DNA from: Halopseudomonas litoralis
GTDB taxonomy: Bacteria > Pseudomonadota > Gammaproteobacteria > Pseudomonadales > Pseudomonadaceae
NCBI RefSeq assembly: GCF_900105005.1
Contig: NZ_LT629748.1
Coordinates: 682,001 to 746,000 of the forward strand
DNA: 64,000 bases
Direction: 5' to 3'
Shown here: piece after piece, positions 27,789-35,934 of the stretch
Numbering within the stretch: position 1 is the stretch's first letter
Layout of the letters: every line of letters starts with the position of its first letter
The notes under the pieces: generated by a model
What the model saw: only the letters and a program-made list of their open reading frames with translations
Databases searched by the model: none
Told to the model about the DNA's origin: nothing
Program-made: the position numbers and the translations under genes

Positions 27789-27891
27789 CCACTACACTTG
27801 CGATTGAATCAACGCCCACGGAAAACGTTGAGATACTTATCACCAGCTGAGAAACTAAACGAAATAGTTGCACTGACCGGTTGAACTCACC

Positions 27892-28140
27892 ACAGCTATC
27901 TTGAAAAACACCGCTGATCTGCCGCCCCAATAAGCCATTCCAGGCTCTTAATCCTATCCCTCACCTCGTCCGGTAATTTTCAACTCAGTCGTTCCTGCAG
28001 CCTTGCTCACTTGGTCGGCCAGGACCAGTGCAATAGTCTCCCACCAGGACGTAGATAACGACTACTTCTTCCTGAAGATCAAAGTAGTGTTTCCGGTAAA
28101 GTGCGATGAACCTGGGGGATTACCCCGATATCTCCGGGCA
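27892..28140. other. Gap between the IS30 end and the lipoprotein terminator
   Basis: About 250 bp with no recognisable gene or repeat. It is probably old host DNA or the remains of an earlier insertion. Confidence 0.4.
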
Positions 28141-28141
28141 T

Positions 28142-28161
28142 AAAAAACCCGCCGAAGCGGG
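28142..28161 (-). terminator. Terminator after the broken lipoprotein gene
   Basis: On the minus strand CCCGC, loop TTCG, GCGGG, then six T. It lies about 20 nt after the lipoprotein stop codon. Confidence 0.85.
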
Positions 28162-28182
28162 TCTTGATGATCTGTCTTACGT

Positions 28183-28583
28183 TTAAAGGTTCTGCCTGCA
28201 ATAGGGCGCGGCCATGGCTAGATCGCTGTCCCGCTGAAAGTCTGCAGGCTTCGATCCAGTGTAAGGGAATTTCGCTGTCAGCGTATCGCCGTTAAGAACA
28301 ACTGACATTCTTGTGCCATCCTGTATGTAAACCATGCCCGAGCTGTATTTCACCACCTGCAGGTAGTTGGAGGCGCCATAGGAGTTACAGAGCTTGCCAC
28401 CGCCATTTTCGCTCAGCTGCAGCGTCATGAGGTAGGGCCCATCACTCCCGTCCAGCTACCGGCCATCCCAGCGGGCACGGCTTGAGGCTGATGATTCATA
28501 TACTGGTTGTTATGCATGTCATCGAAAGGCATAGCACACCCCGCCAACACTCCGGCTAACGACACCACCATCAGCATCCGCAT
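28183..28583 (-). pseudogene. Small lipoprotein gene with a frameshift
   Basis: ATG 28583, preceded by GGAGAG, opens a frame with lipobox L-A-G-C in MRMLMVVSLAGVLAGCAMP, and it stops after about 52 codons. A second frame continues directly with MGPYLMTLQLSENGGG-type sequence to 28183. Joined, they give a protein of about 133 residues: a lipoprotein with a beta-rich domain (KLCNSYG, VYIQDGTRM, DSDLAMAAPYC) resembling small uncharacterised Acinetobacter/Pseudomonas lipoproteins. A one-base indel near 28435-28450 would restore it. It could be decay or a sequencing error. Confidence 0.65.
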
Positions 28584-28634
28584 ATCTTACTCTCCATGCA
28601 AAAGGCTTGAGCATATCAAGCCGCATCGGCCCGG

Positions 28635-28889
28635 TCACTGCTGCGCCGCCACCTTGGCCTCGACCGATGCCAACCGGCGCATTATGTCTATCTCATGCGG
28701 CAGCAGCCTGCGCCCATGCAGATCCGCCCGGGCTTTAAGCTCCACCAGTGAATCAATCGGGCGTGCCGAGCAGTACCACTGCCAGGTCTTCCCCACGCCC
28801 GTGGGGGTGTTTCCACCGACTCATAAATCCAGTCGGGCAGGTCGTCGTCTTCCCACTCTCACCTCCGGATTGCGCTTCAGCCTTGCCAA
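28635..28889 (-). pseudogene. Broken small fourth gene of the recombinase operon
   Basis: A TTG at 28889 overlaps the recombinase stop by 13 nt and opens MARLKRNPEV. The same frame later reads WQWYCSARPIDSLVELK and a basic helix ending EAKVAAQQ, but contains a TGA at 28821-28823. Between about 28822 and 28860 another frame reads more like protein (EWEDDDLPDWIYESV), so two compensating indels are likely. An intact form would be about 84 aa with a helical C-terminus. A small helical protein at the end of a multi-integrase operon recalls ginD of GInt islands (inference from memory). Confidence 0.4.
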
Positions 28890-31800
28890 GCACGAATATC
28901 ATCAGGTGCAAATAGGACGATAGCCAGTCGATGGAACAAGGTGATAAGCGTGTGCGATGAGTACCCTTTCTTGCCCGCTTCCGTTCGTCCTTTTTCCTCC
29001 GGGTGGCGGAGCTTCAGTATCCCTTTTCCATGAGCGAATCTTGCCTCTTGTTTCATCAGGCTGTATTCCATCAGCAGGGCACCGCAGCGCCACTGCGATA
29101 AGACCTCGGTGTCCATAACACCAATATGCAAACGCCAGCGCGGCCACTCAAATACCTGGGTCACTGTCTTCATGTACCGTCTAAAGTCCTGGGCACTGTG
29201 GAAACTGATGCCGGAGTGAGCGCTGTTGATGTGGGTCAAGGTGTACTCGATCAACCAAAGCAGCTCAGGGCGGCTATGACTTTTTGCAAAGAGTTTTCGG
29301 CAATGACGGTGCGCGGTGGCCAGGTCACGTTTTTCTGATACGTCGACAGGTTCTGGCGGCAGCAATTGATGACGGCGGCTTTTAGGGAATAAACGCGATG
29401 CGTTTTTGTCGGTTGCCAGTTCTCGTAAAGCTAATGCTGCTTGGTGCCAATGCTTGATTTGCGCTGGGGACAGCTGGTAGTACACCGCCGTTTCAGCAGG
29501 GTCCTGCCCAGTTTGGATCTTGCCCAACACACCCAGGGCTTTGATATAAGCTGTCTGGTCCATACGCATCTTGGCTGTTTGAATAGGTCGGAGCTTGTCA
29601 TTGCCCCGGATGGGCTGTCGGGCTTGAATAAATCGAGTGAGCCGCTTGTGCAGATAGCCTGTTAATGCTGCGGGTGTGATTAACAAGTTGTTTCTACGCA
29701 TGTGGCTGATACGGTGGCGTCGCAGGCCTAGCAGCGCGAAAGCTTCTGTGCTGGATAGGCTGCGTCTATTTTTCTTCAAGTGTAGGGCGAGCAGCAGGTC
29801 GCTGAAGTGCATGTAGGTGCTGAGGGTAATACCGGGGCTGCTATGACCGGCCAGAACGGCGATTGCCTGGTATCGGTCCCTCAGGCGACCTTGGCCACAG
29901 ATCTTTTCCAGCAAGTTTTGCCGATGCATGGGCGGGTAGGGCATAAGTGTGTCGACTTCAGCTGGGAGTGAAACCTGATCATGGTGTATCAATAGCTGAA
30001 GGCGTGTCAGGGCGCTGTGCCGCAGATGGTAAAGCCGGTAGTAGAGGCCACCGCTCAAATCCGCAAGAATTTTTTTCACTACGATGGACAGTGTTCTCGT
30101 ATCCAGGGGTTCTCTTGGGTTGTCCGGTTGGTGAAACAGCAGTTCTGCACTGCTTTGGCTATTAAGGCGCCTGCTTCCGATAAAGTCGCGCATCAATTGA
30201 CTTTCTGGTTCTGTCAGCAGTGGGAAAAGGGGGACCTTGCGTAACGCTGCTGCCGTTTTGTTGCTGCCGTGCTTGTTGTCGCGAACAAACAACCAAGCAT
30301 CTGGGGAAGGCTCGATATCCCGCAAGCGCAGCTTGGCTATTTCGCCAGGACGCAGGGCTGTCCTGAAAGCCATGATCAGAAAACATTTGAGCATGGTGCG
30401 GTGAAGCGGAGTTATATCCTTGAACTGGTCGCATTGTAATAGCAGCCCAGAAAAAAGAGGTTCATCCACGATAGCGGCGCTGACATGAGGAGCGGTACCG
30501 GAGCCTTCTTGCAATGGCTCATGGAGTGGCGGAAAGTCCATTGTCTGAACACCAAACTGGTGCAGATCCTCCAATCGCCCTGCGCGGTATGCGCGTTCCT
30601 TCTGACTGCGTTGCGTGTCCAGTATGTGCGAGTACAGCGACTGGAAGTCTTCCTGGTCAAAACTTAGCAGGTCATGCGGCTCTGTGGCGTTCAGCCACTC
30701 CGCTGCTACTGTATTCATGTATCGCCGCGCGGTGGACTCAGCATTACCACGCTCATTGAGATGATGAATTAGCCAGCCAAGCAGCACCTGCTCAGAGACT
30801 TTCCCGCACTCGTCTGCCAGCGCAGCGAGCTCGGTGATCAATTGGCGCTTGGTCCTGGGCTTGGCGGGATCAACTTTGAATATGCGCGTCAGTTTGGACA
30901 ATATATGGGGGCGGCGCTGCTTCTTGGTAGGTGTCCTGCTCAGCTGGGATACGGGGCCGCTGAAAACCGCAAAATCTGCAAGTAGATACTCACCGCATGG
31001 GCCGATGCTGGGTCGTAGCAAACGATTCCAATAACACGCGGGTAGGCTGCTACTCGGCTGTCTCCCCGTCGCATATTCAACCAGCACTTGCGGTAACTCA
31101 ACGCCTGGTTGGCTTTCAGCTATCGTCACGCCACCCCATTCAAGCTGGCGTTGGGTGAAGGATGCTTTCAGCTCTTTATTGATAAGTTCAAGGCAGGCCG
31201 ATAGATTGCCCGGAGCCTGCGGTTTTTTTCCATCTTTGCTGCTCAGGTACTGGCGTAACAGACCCAGAGTAATCGAGTCGGGAAAGTAGTGAACCTCGCA
31301 GACTGGTTTTTCCGAGTCTGCACTATCATCCGGTTGCTTTCGATTGCTGGCCCAGCCTTGCCCTGGGGGTATGTGCAAGGGAATCCAGCAGAGTGAACTG
31401 TTACCGCATAGTGGTTTGGGTTGGTTAAGTGCCTCAGCCAGAGCTGGCCACAGCAGTGCTCGGTTTAATCCGCCATACATGATCGAAGACAGGAGCAGTC
31501 TTGCCAACTGCCCTGACGGGCTAACAGAGTTTGCTGTTGTTAACCTCGTTTTCCAGCTGTCCTCCGCCAGCGCAACAAGCCTGGCGTGTTGATGTCGTCG
31601 CAGAGTTCGTGTGGATCTGCGTTGGCGGAGAGTGACGATGGGTGGCGGGATATCGATGACCCAGATTCCGGCCTGATTTCCAGCTTCTAATTGCTTTCTG
31701 ATCCAGCTGTAAACCCGGCGGTACGCTGTGGGGTTGCCCAAGTGCTGCTCAATGGCCTTATCGGCTTTTGGCCAGAGTTCTGCGAACTGGCTTGCGTCAG

Positions 31801-31960
31801 GCTGCGCTCTGAATAGTCCCGGGATGATTTCCTGAAGAATAGTAAGCGCAGCTTGGATGGTTCTTTCGTCCTCACGGCGCCTCGCTGCGGTGCGGCTATC
31901 ACGCCCGAGACGAACATTCCTATAGGTTTGCTGGGCATCAGCAGTCAGCGGGTTTTCCAT
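28877..31960 (-). CDS. Very large tyrosine recombinase-like protein (1027 aa)
   Basis: The catalytic domain lies near residues 510-725: R537 in ALRPGEI, YHLRHSALT with R647 (the usual first His position is Tyr, with His next to it), H706 in LAGHSS and the nucleophile Y716 in TLSTYMHF. About 500 residues precede it and 300 follow, with no motif I recognise, so it is two to three times the length of a phage integrase. It overlaps the upstream recombinase by 16 nt in a three- or four-gene leftward operon. It probably integrates and excises the island together with its neighbour. Confidence 0.8.
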   Translation of the reverse strand: MENPLTADAQQTYRNVRLGRDSRTAARRREDERTIQAALTILQEIIPGLFRAQPDASQFAELWPKADKAIEQHLGNPTAYRRVYSWIRKQLEAGNQAGIWVIDIPPPIVTLRQRRSTRTLRRHQHARLVALAEDSWKTRLTTANSVSPSGQLARLLLSSIMYGGLNRALLWPALAEALNQPKPLCGNSSLCWIPLHIPPGQGWASNRKQPDDSADSEKPVCEVHYFPDSITLGLLRQYLSSKDGKKPQAPGNLSACLELINKELKASFTQRQLEWGGVTIAESQPGVELPQVLVEYATGRQPSSSLPACYWNRLLRPSIGPCGEYLLADFAVFSGPVSQLSRTPTKKQRRPHILSKLTRIFKVDPAKPRTKRQLITELAALADECGKVSEQVLLGWLIHHLNERGNAESTARRYMNTVAAEWLNATEPHDLLSFDQEDFQSLYSHILDTQRSQKERAYRAGRLEDLHQFGVQTMDFPPLHEPLQEGSGTAPHVSAAIVDEPLFSGLLLQCDQFKDITPLHRTMLKCFLIMAFRTALRPGEIAKLRLRDIEPSPDAWLFVRDNKHGSNKTAAALRKVPLFPLLTEPESQLMRDFIGSRRLNSQSSAELLFHQPDNPREPLDTRTLSIVVKKILADLSGGLYYRLYHLRHSALTRLQLLIHHDQVSLPAEVDTLMPYPPMHRQNLLEKICGQGRLRDRYQAIAVLAGHSSPGITLSTYMHFSDLLLALHLKKNRRSLSSTEAFALLGLRRHRISHMRRNNLLITPAALTGYLHKRLTRFIQARQPIRGNDKLRPIQTAKMRMDQTAYIKALGVLGKIQTGQDPAETAVYYQLSPAQIKHWHQAALALRELATDKNASRLFPKSRRHQLLPPEPVDVSEKRDLATAHRHCRKLFAKSHSRPELLWLIEYTLTHINSAHSGISFHSAQDFRRYMKTVTQVFEWPRWRLHIGVMDTEVLSQWRCGALLMEYSLMKQEARFAHGKGILKLRHPEEKGRTEAGKKGYSSHTLITLFHRLAIVLFAPDDIRAWQG

Positions 31961-34185
31961 CCGGGTAGCGCCTTGATTTCGTGATGAGTGAGGATTGCTT
32001 GTATGACGTCAGCTACACGCCGGAGCTGGCTCATGCCCAGTTGGCTAAATGGTCCCATTGCTTCTTCGCCCAGCTCTTCGTGGCCCATCCAGCCATCAAT
32101 CACTTCCGGACTGACTTGGTATCTTAGCAACTCACTGCGCATGTGGTGCCTGCCCCAGTTACGTGCCCAAGGCAACTGCTCCCCCAGGATGAGCGCCAGG
32201 CGGGAAGGGGTAATTTCGACAGGCACAACCGCTCCATCATTTTCTTCCAAAAAAAATAATGAATTCTCATCGCCGCTGAGTGTGCGTTCGCAGCGTGCGC
32301 ATACAGTTGCAATACTTAGGCGAGCGTAGCTGGCGATGTCGCTGAGGTGCTCTTTATATAAGTTGACTTGCTCAATAGCGGTAGCAGGCACGACTAACGT
32401 CCGCGCAGCCAAGCCATGCCTTCGCTCTTTGTCGCTTATCCACCAGGTCTGCTGGTGCGGATTCAGGTCTGACAGCAGGCCCATGGGGGCGTTTACGTCT
32501 CTATGGCCTGTCACGAACGAAAGAAGTGCCCACACGTAAACTACGTATTTGTTGTGGAAATTAATGAAATCTTTTTCCAAATTAAACGCTTGAGCAAGTA
32601 CGCTGAACAGGTTGTGCAGTACCCGACCGGGCAAGTGCAGGCGGCTTCCGAGGGCACCTGATTTGGCCTTTATGGGCGGTAGCGAAGCTTGCTGCCCCGA
32701 GAGGTCGAACACGGCGTTGATGAAACGATAGTGGTGTGCGAGTACATCAATACGTTCTTGGTGGCTATAGGAAAGGCTGGGGCGTCCCTGATGAGCGTCA
32801 CCACGTATCAGTGCAATAACGGCGCGATCTGTACCCTGATTCAGGAGCCAATGCTCCATATAGCGGTTAATTCTGCCCATGGTCAGCCGGGTACTGTGTG
32901 CCTGGTTGATAGCCTTCAGCCAGGTGCGTAGTACCTGTGCTGTCGGTAGCGGCGCTTGGAGTGGTGCCGACTCAACCCAGGCAGTCATTTGCTGGGGTAG
33001 AGGAAGATGCAGTGTATTCAGAACAGCGGGTAACAGAGCGTCCAGATGATTGGGCTGACGGCCTGCAGGCACCCGATGTGTGAGGGTACGGCAAGGGGCC
33101 TGATTAATGATCGTGATCCGTACTTTATGTGCATTGGGAAGGTGCCAGCCGGGATCCCGTCCACTTAGCAGCGATAGCAACACCCAGCCAGCGGTATGGT
33201 CATTTCTGGTTAAAGCCGACAATGCGTGGGTAACCAGATGCTCGATGTCCCACTCGGAGGCCTGTTCGAAAGAGCAGGGCAGCGATTGTTGCCGCACACG
33301 CATTTGCTCAGCAAGTCGTATGCTGTGAATAGCCTGAAGAGCGATTTCCTTTTTATGCAGGCTACGATCGTGAAAGCGATAGGGAACGCTTGTGACGATT
33401 GTTGTCGGCTTATCCTCGTTTTCACTGGCTTTGCTGAAGCTGGTCAGCTTTTCAATACGAAACTCCGGGTCATCCACGCCGGTATCGATCAACGGAACGA
33501 AAAAGGTGGCTGCAGTCTGTGGAGTTGGAGGGACTGAGGTTGGGCTGGAAGATTCGCCTCGCTGGCGAGTGACCCCTTTCCGGTTTCGCGCAACACTACG
33601 GATTACGACAGTCAGATAGCCAAGTCCCTGCTGTTGTACAGAAGGCAAGTTGAGATAGCTCTTCCGTAGCTCATGCAGATGCTCGTCCAATTGGAGGAGG
33701 TAGTCGAAATCTTGTGGAGACGGCAGCAGCTCCAGCAACGGCTGATGATTGGCGTTTGTTGCGATCAAGCGGATTTCCCGAAGTGCCGATTCAATCGCAC
33801 TGTTATGATCTCCTTTGATATGCAGACTACAGCAGCACAGGATCACTAGCCCCAACCACTGTTCGTACTTCTCTGCGTTGGGGAGGGAGCCCCAAGGTGT
33901 GTTCAATGCGGATGCGAGCGGTGATAACGTCAAGAGCTTTGAGGTGACCAGGGTTTTATGAGCGGCTGCTCTGTCAGTACTGGCTGCGGGAAAGTGCTGA
34001 GAGGAGTAACTGAGGTATTCAGCGGGCAGGTTCAGCATGTCACCAGCGCGTTGGTGCTCTTGAAGCAGTGGTAGGCAGAGCTGATGCAGATAACCCAGGG
34101 AGGTCTGCCGTACTGTATCCGGAAGTTTTGTTGGAATAAGAGCGTTGAGAAAGGCTACTTGGCCGTCCGGGCTATTCATCGTCAC
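31945..34185 (-). CDS. Large tyrosine recombinase-like protein lacking the Tyr nucleophile (746 aa)
   Basis: The C-terminal region (about 545-725) has the recombinase layout: R562 in FVTGHRD, H680/R683 in GRHHMRSELL and H702 in WMGHEELG. In the place where the nucleophilic Tyr is expected the chain reads GPFSQL (F713). It may be a structural partner rather than a strand-cutting enzyme, or use another residue. N-terminal residues 1-540 are unrecognised. It overlaps the 190-aa gene by 14 nt and the 1027-aa gene by 16 nt. A start at the Met two codons downstream (34179) is equally possible. Confidence 0.75.
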   Translation of the reverse strand: MTMNSPDGQVAFLNALIPTKLPDTVRQTSLGYLHQLCLPLLQEHQRAGDMLNLPAEYLSYSSQHFPAASTDRAAAHKTLVTSKLLTLSPLASALNTPWGSLPNAEKYEQWLGLVILCCCSLHIKGDHNSAIESALREIRLIATNANHQPLLELLPSPQDFDYLLQLDEHLHELRKSYLNLPSVQQQGLGYLTVVIRSVARNRKGVTRQRGESSSPTSVPPTPQTAATFFVPLIDTGVDDPEFRIEKLTSFSKASENEDKPTTIVTSVPYRFHDRSLHKKEIALQAIHSIRLAEQMRVRQQSLPCSFEQASEWDIEHLVTHALSALTRNDHTAGWVLLSLLSGRDPGWHLPNAHKVRITIINQAPCRTLTHRVPAGRQPNHLDALLPAVLNTLHLPLPQQMTAWVESAPLQAPLPTAQVLRTWLKAINQAHSTRLTMGRINRYMEHWLLNQGTDRAVIALIRGDAHQGRPSLSYSHQERIDVLAHHYRFINAVFDLSGQQASLPPIKAKSGALGSRLHLPGRVLHNLFSVLAQAFNLEKDFINFHNKYVVYVWALLSFVTGHRDVNAPMGLLSDLNPHQQTWWISDKERRHGLAARTLVVPATAIEQVNLYKEHLSDIASYARLSIATVCARCERTLSGDENSLFFLEENDGAVVPVEITPSRLALILGEQLPWARNWGRHHMRSELLRYQVSPEVIDGWMGHEELGEEAMGPFSQLGMSQLRRVADVIQAILTHHEIKALPGWKTR

Positions 34186-34744
34186 CCCATGGCTGGTTCA
34201 ATGCGTCGACTATTGCCTGCGTGGTTGCTGGCGGGCACAGTGGGGTACGTTTCCGCCGCCGTTGTTCGCCGAGAGCTGCCCGTGAGATACCTGTCCATTT
34301 GCATATGAGCTGGTCATTTAGCGTTTTGGTATTGAACAGTTCCCGGTGCAGGCCATGCGACATGGACTCTTTCAGTGTATCCCGCAGGTCTGATATTGCA
34401 TGAGGGTGGAGGCTGTTGAACACCTCGCCAAGCACCGAAACCCAGGCAGCACGCTCAATCTCTACTTCCGATATTTCGTCTGGAGTTAGGCAAACTAATG
34501 GTGTGCCGATGGGCGGTTGATCAGTCTGCCATAGGATGCTTGTCCAGAGAGGGGCGTACAGCTGAAATGTGTTGGGAGTAGCGATGCATTGGAGCGGATG
34601 CTGTGCCAAGGCCGTTTGCATGGCTTCCGGGAGTGCGGATCGGTTGAATCGGCGGTGTAACTCTCTGCTCCATGTGTGGGCAGCGAGTGCAGCGGGGTGG
34701 AGCGTGATCTCTGTAGTCTGGGTGCTTTGTTTCAACCTAGGCAT
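34172..34744 (-). CDS. 190-aa protein, first gene of the recombinase operon, HTH-like C-terminus
   Basis: I do not recognise a family with confidence. The C-terminal part (about 140-170) reads NDQLICKWTGISRAALGEQ followed by RRRKR, which looks like a helix-turn-helix with a basic tail. The middle contains an acidic EVEIERAAW helix. It is translationally coupled to the 746-aa gene. It may be a recombination directionality factor, DNA-bending protein or regulator of the recombinases (inference from position). Confidence 0.6.
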   Translation of the reverse strand: MPRLKQSTQTTEITLHPAALAAHTWSRELHRRFNRSALPEAMQTALAQHPLQCIATPNTFQLYAPLWTSILWQTDQPPIGTPLVCLTPDEISEVEIERAAWVSVLGEVFNSLHPHAISDLRDTLKESMSHGLHRELFNTKTLNDQLICKWTGISRAALGEQRRRKRTPLCPPATTQAIVDALNQPWGDDE

Positions 34745-35200
34745 GCCGACGTACTCAAAGGCTCGCTCCGACTGACGCCCTTGCCATTGAAATCTCGATG
34801 GAAAGGATGGGAGTGAGCCGACAATGATTTATAGACTGTACGGTTAAACAGTGCTTTGTGTCTATACCCACTTACAGCGAAGGGGGGTTGCAGTAATGAA
34901 AGGCTTTCTTGTCCATCGGATTGGGCTGAGGCATACTGCGCGGCCGCAACCAGGTCTGGTAGCGCCTTGTTGGGCAGGCTGTTCTTACAGCTATCGTCGC
35001 CAGCGCCTGCATGGATACGAAAATGTGTTGAAAAGTGGCTAAAAACTAGTCACTAAAAACATTGGTTTCCGTGACCGTGACCAGATGATTTCCTTCAATT
35101 GATCTCAATCTGCATCAGTCTGAAAAGCTGATGGTTTAGAATAAAACCCTTTAAAATCAATGGCCGTAAAATAAGGTCGATTAACACTTTCTGGCTGGCA
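34745..35200. other. AT-rich region between the recombinase operon and the tRNA fragment
   Basis: About 450 bp with no convincing gene. It should hold the operon promoter and the recombinase binding arms. It contains the LexA-like box and, from about 35,030 on, an AT-rich stretch with runs such as ctaaaaactagtcactaaaaa. This fits an attachment-site region at the end of an integrated element. Confidence 0.5.
34836..34851. promoter_or_regulatory. LexA-like SOS box upstream of the recombinase operon
   Basis: CTGTACGGTTAAACAG fits CTG-N10-CAG with T and A at the inner flanks, as in pseudomonad LexA sites. It lies 92 bp before the first gene of the operon. If functional, DNA damage would induce the recombinases. 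Confidence 0.5.
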
Positions 35201-35249
35201 CGGCCTGTCACGCCGGGGGTCGCGGGTTCGAGTCCCGTCCACTGCGCCA
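35201..35249 (+). other. 3' half of a tRNA-Asp(GTC) gene, candidate island attachment site
   Basis: From the anticodon stem to CCA the sequence is tRNA-Asp: anticodon loop CTGTCAC (GTC at 35207-35209), anticodon stem GCCGG, variable region GGGTC, T arm CGGGTTCGAGTCCCG and acceptor CCACTGCG-CCA. The 5' half (D arm and 5' acceptor strand) is absent; the sequence to the left is AT-rich and unrelated. Integrases often cross over in tRNA 3' halves, so this is probably an attachment site, with the complete tRNA at the far island end outside the window. Confidence 0.8.
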
Positions 35250-35254
35250 TATCC

Positions 35255-35291
35255 GAAACCCTTGCATTGAAAGATGCAGGGGTTTTTTTAT
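35255..35291 (+). terminator. Terminator of the original tRNA-Asp gene
   Basis: CCCTTGCAT, loop TGAAAG, ATGCAGGGG, then seven T. It lies directly behind the tRNA 3' half, as expected for the native tRNA locus, so the sequence to the right is the chromosomal side. Confidence 0.85.
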
Positions 35292-35312
35292 GCCTGTATG
35301 CCTAGCCCGAGG

Positions 35313-35924
35313 CTACAACTCCCGCCATTCCCCCGGCTGCAGATTCTGCAACACCCAATCCCCGATTCGCACCCGTACCAGCCGCAGCGTTGGCAGGCCC
35401 ACTGCTGCAGTCATTCGTCGTACCTGCCGGTTGCGGCCTTCGCGGATGGTAATGGCGAGCCAGGAGGTGGGTTTGTTCTTGCGAAAGCGTACCGGCGGGT
35501 TGCGTGGCCAGAGTGTTGGTTCGGCGATCTGCTCAACGTCTGCAGGGCGGGTGGGGCCGTCATTCAGCACGGGACCGGCGCGCAGTTGCTGCAGCTGTTC
35601 TTCGGTCGGTTCGCCTTCAACCTGTGCCCAATAGGTCTTTGCCAGTTTGTGCTTGGGATCTGTGATGCGCGCCTGCAGGCGGCCATCGTTGGTCAGCAAC
35701 AGCAGGCCCTCACTGTCCCGGTCCAGGCGGCCGGCCGGGTAGACGCCGGGTATATCGACAAAGTCCTTGAGAGTAGCGCGGTCCTGATCGTCGCTGAACT
35801 GGGTCAGCACATCGAAGGGTTTGTTCAATGCGATCAGTTTCGGGTTGGCTGGCGGCGGTGCTGCCTGGCGCCGGGGCTGGCCGGTTGGGCGGGACTGGGC
35901 TGATTTGCGCGGTCGAGTATTCAT
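35313..35924 (-). CDS. rluE: 23S rRNA pseudouridine synthase RluE
   Basis: A 203-aa RsuA/RluB/E-type pseudouridine synthase without an S4 domain. The catalytic motif is [18 protein letters not shown], with D68 as nucleophile. A basic Pro/Arg-rich N-terminus (1-28) precedes the domain. RluE converts U2457 of 23S rRNA to pseudouridine. The start at 35924 (MNTRPRKS) is preferred over 35960, which would run back over the end of the neighbouring gene. Confidence 0.88.
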   Translation of the reverse strand: MNTRPRKSAQSRPTGQPRRQAAPPPANPKLIALNKPFDVLTQFSDDQDRATLKDFVDIPGVYPAGRLDRDSEGLLLLTNDGRLQARITDPKHKLAKTYWAQVEGEPTEEQLQQLRAGPVLNDGPTRPADVEQIAEPTLWPRNPPVRFRKNKPTSWLAITIREGRNRQVRRMTAAVGLPTLRLVRVRIGDWVLQNLQPGEWREL

Positions 35925-35934
35925 GACTTTCCAG

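Noticed and set aside
34851..35042. 63-codon plus-strand frame between the recombinase operon and the tRNA fragment
   Set aside because: No clear ribosome-binding site and no recognisable content. It lies in the expected promoter and attachment region.
35161..35249. Complete tRNA gene ending at 35249
   Set aside because: Only the 3' half matches tRNA-Asp. The D arm and 5' acceptor strand are missing, so it cannot be a functional tRNA.
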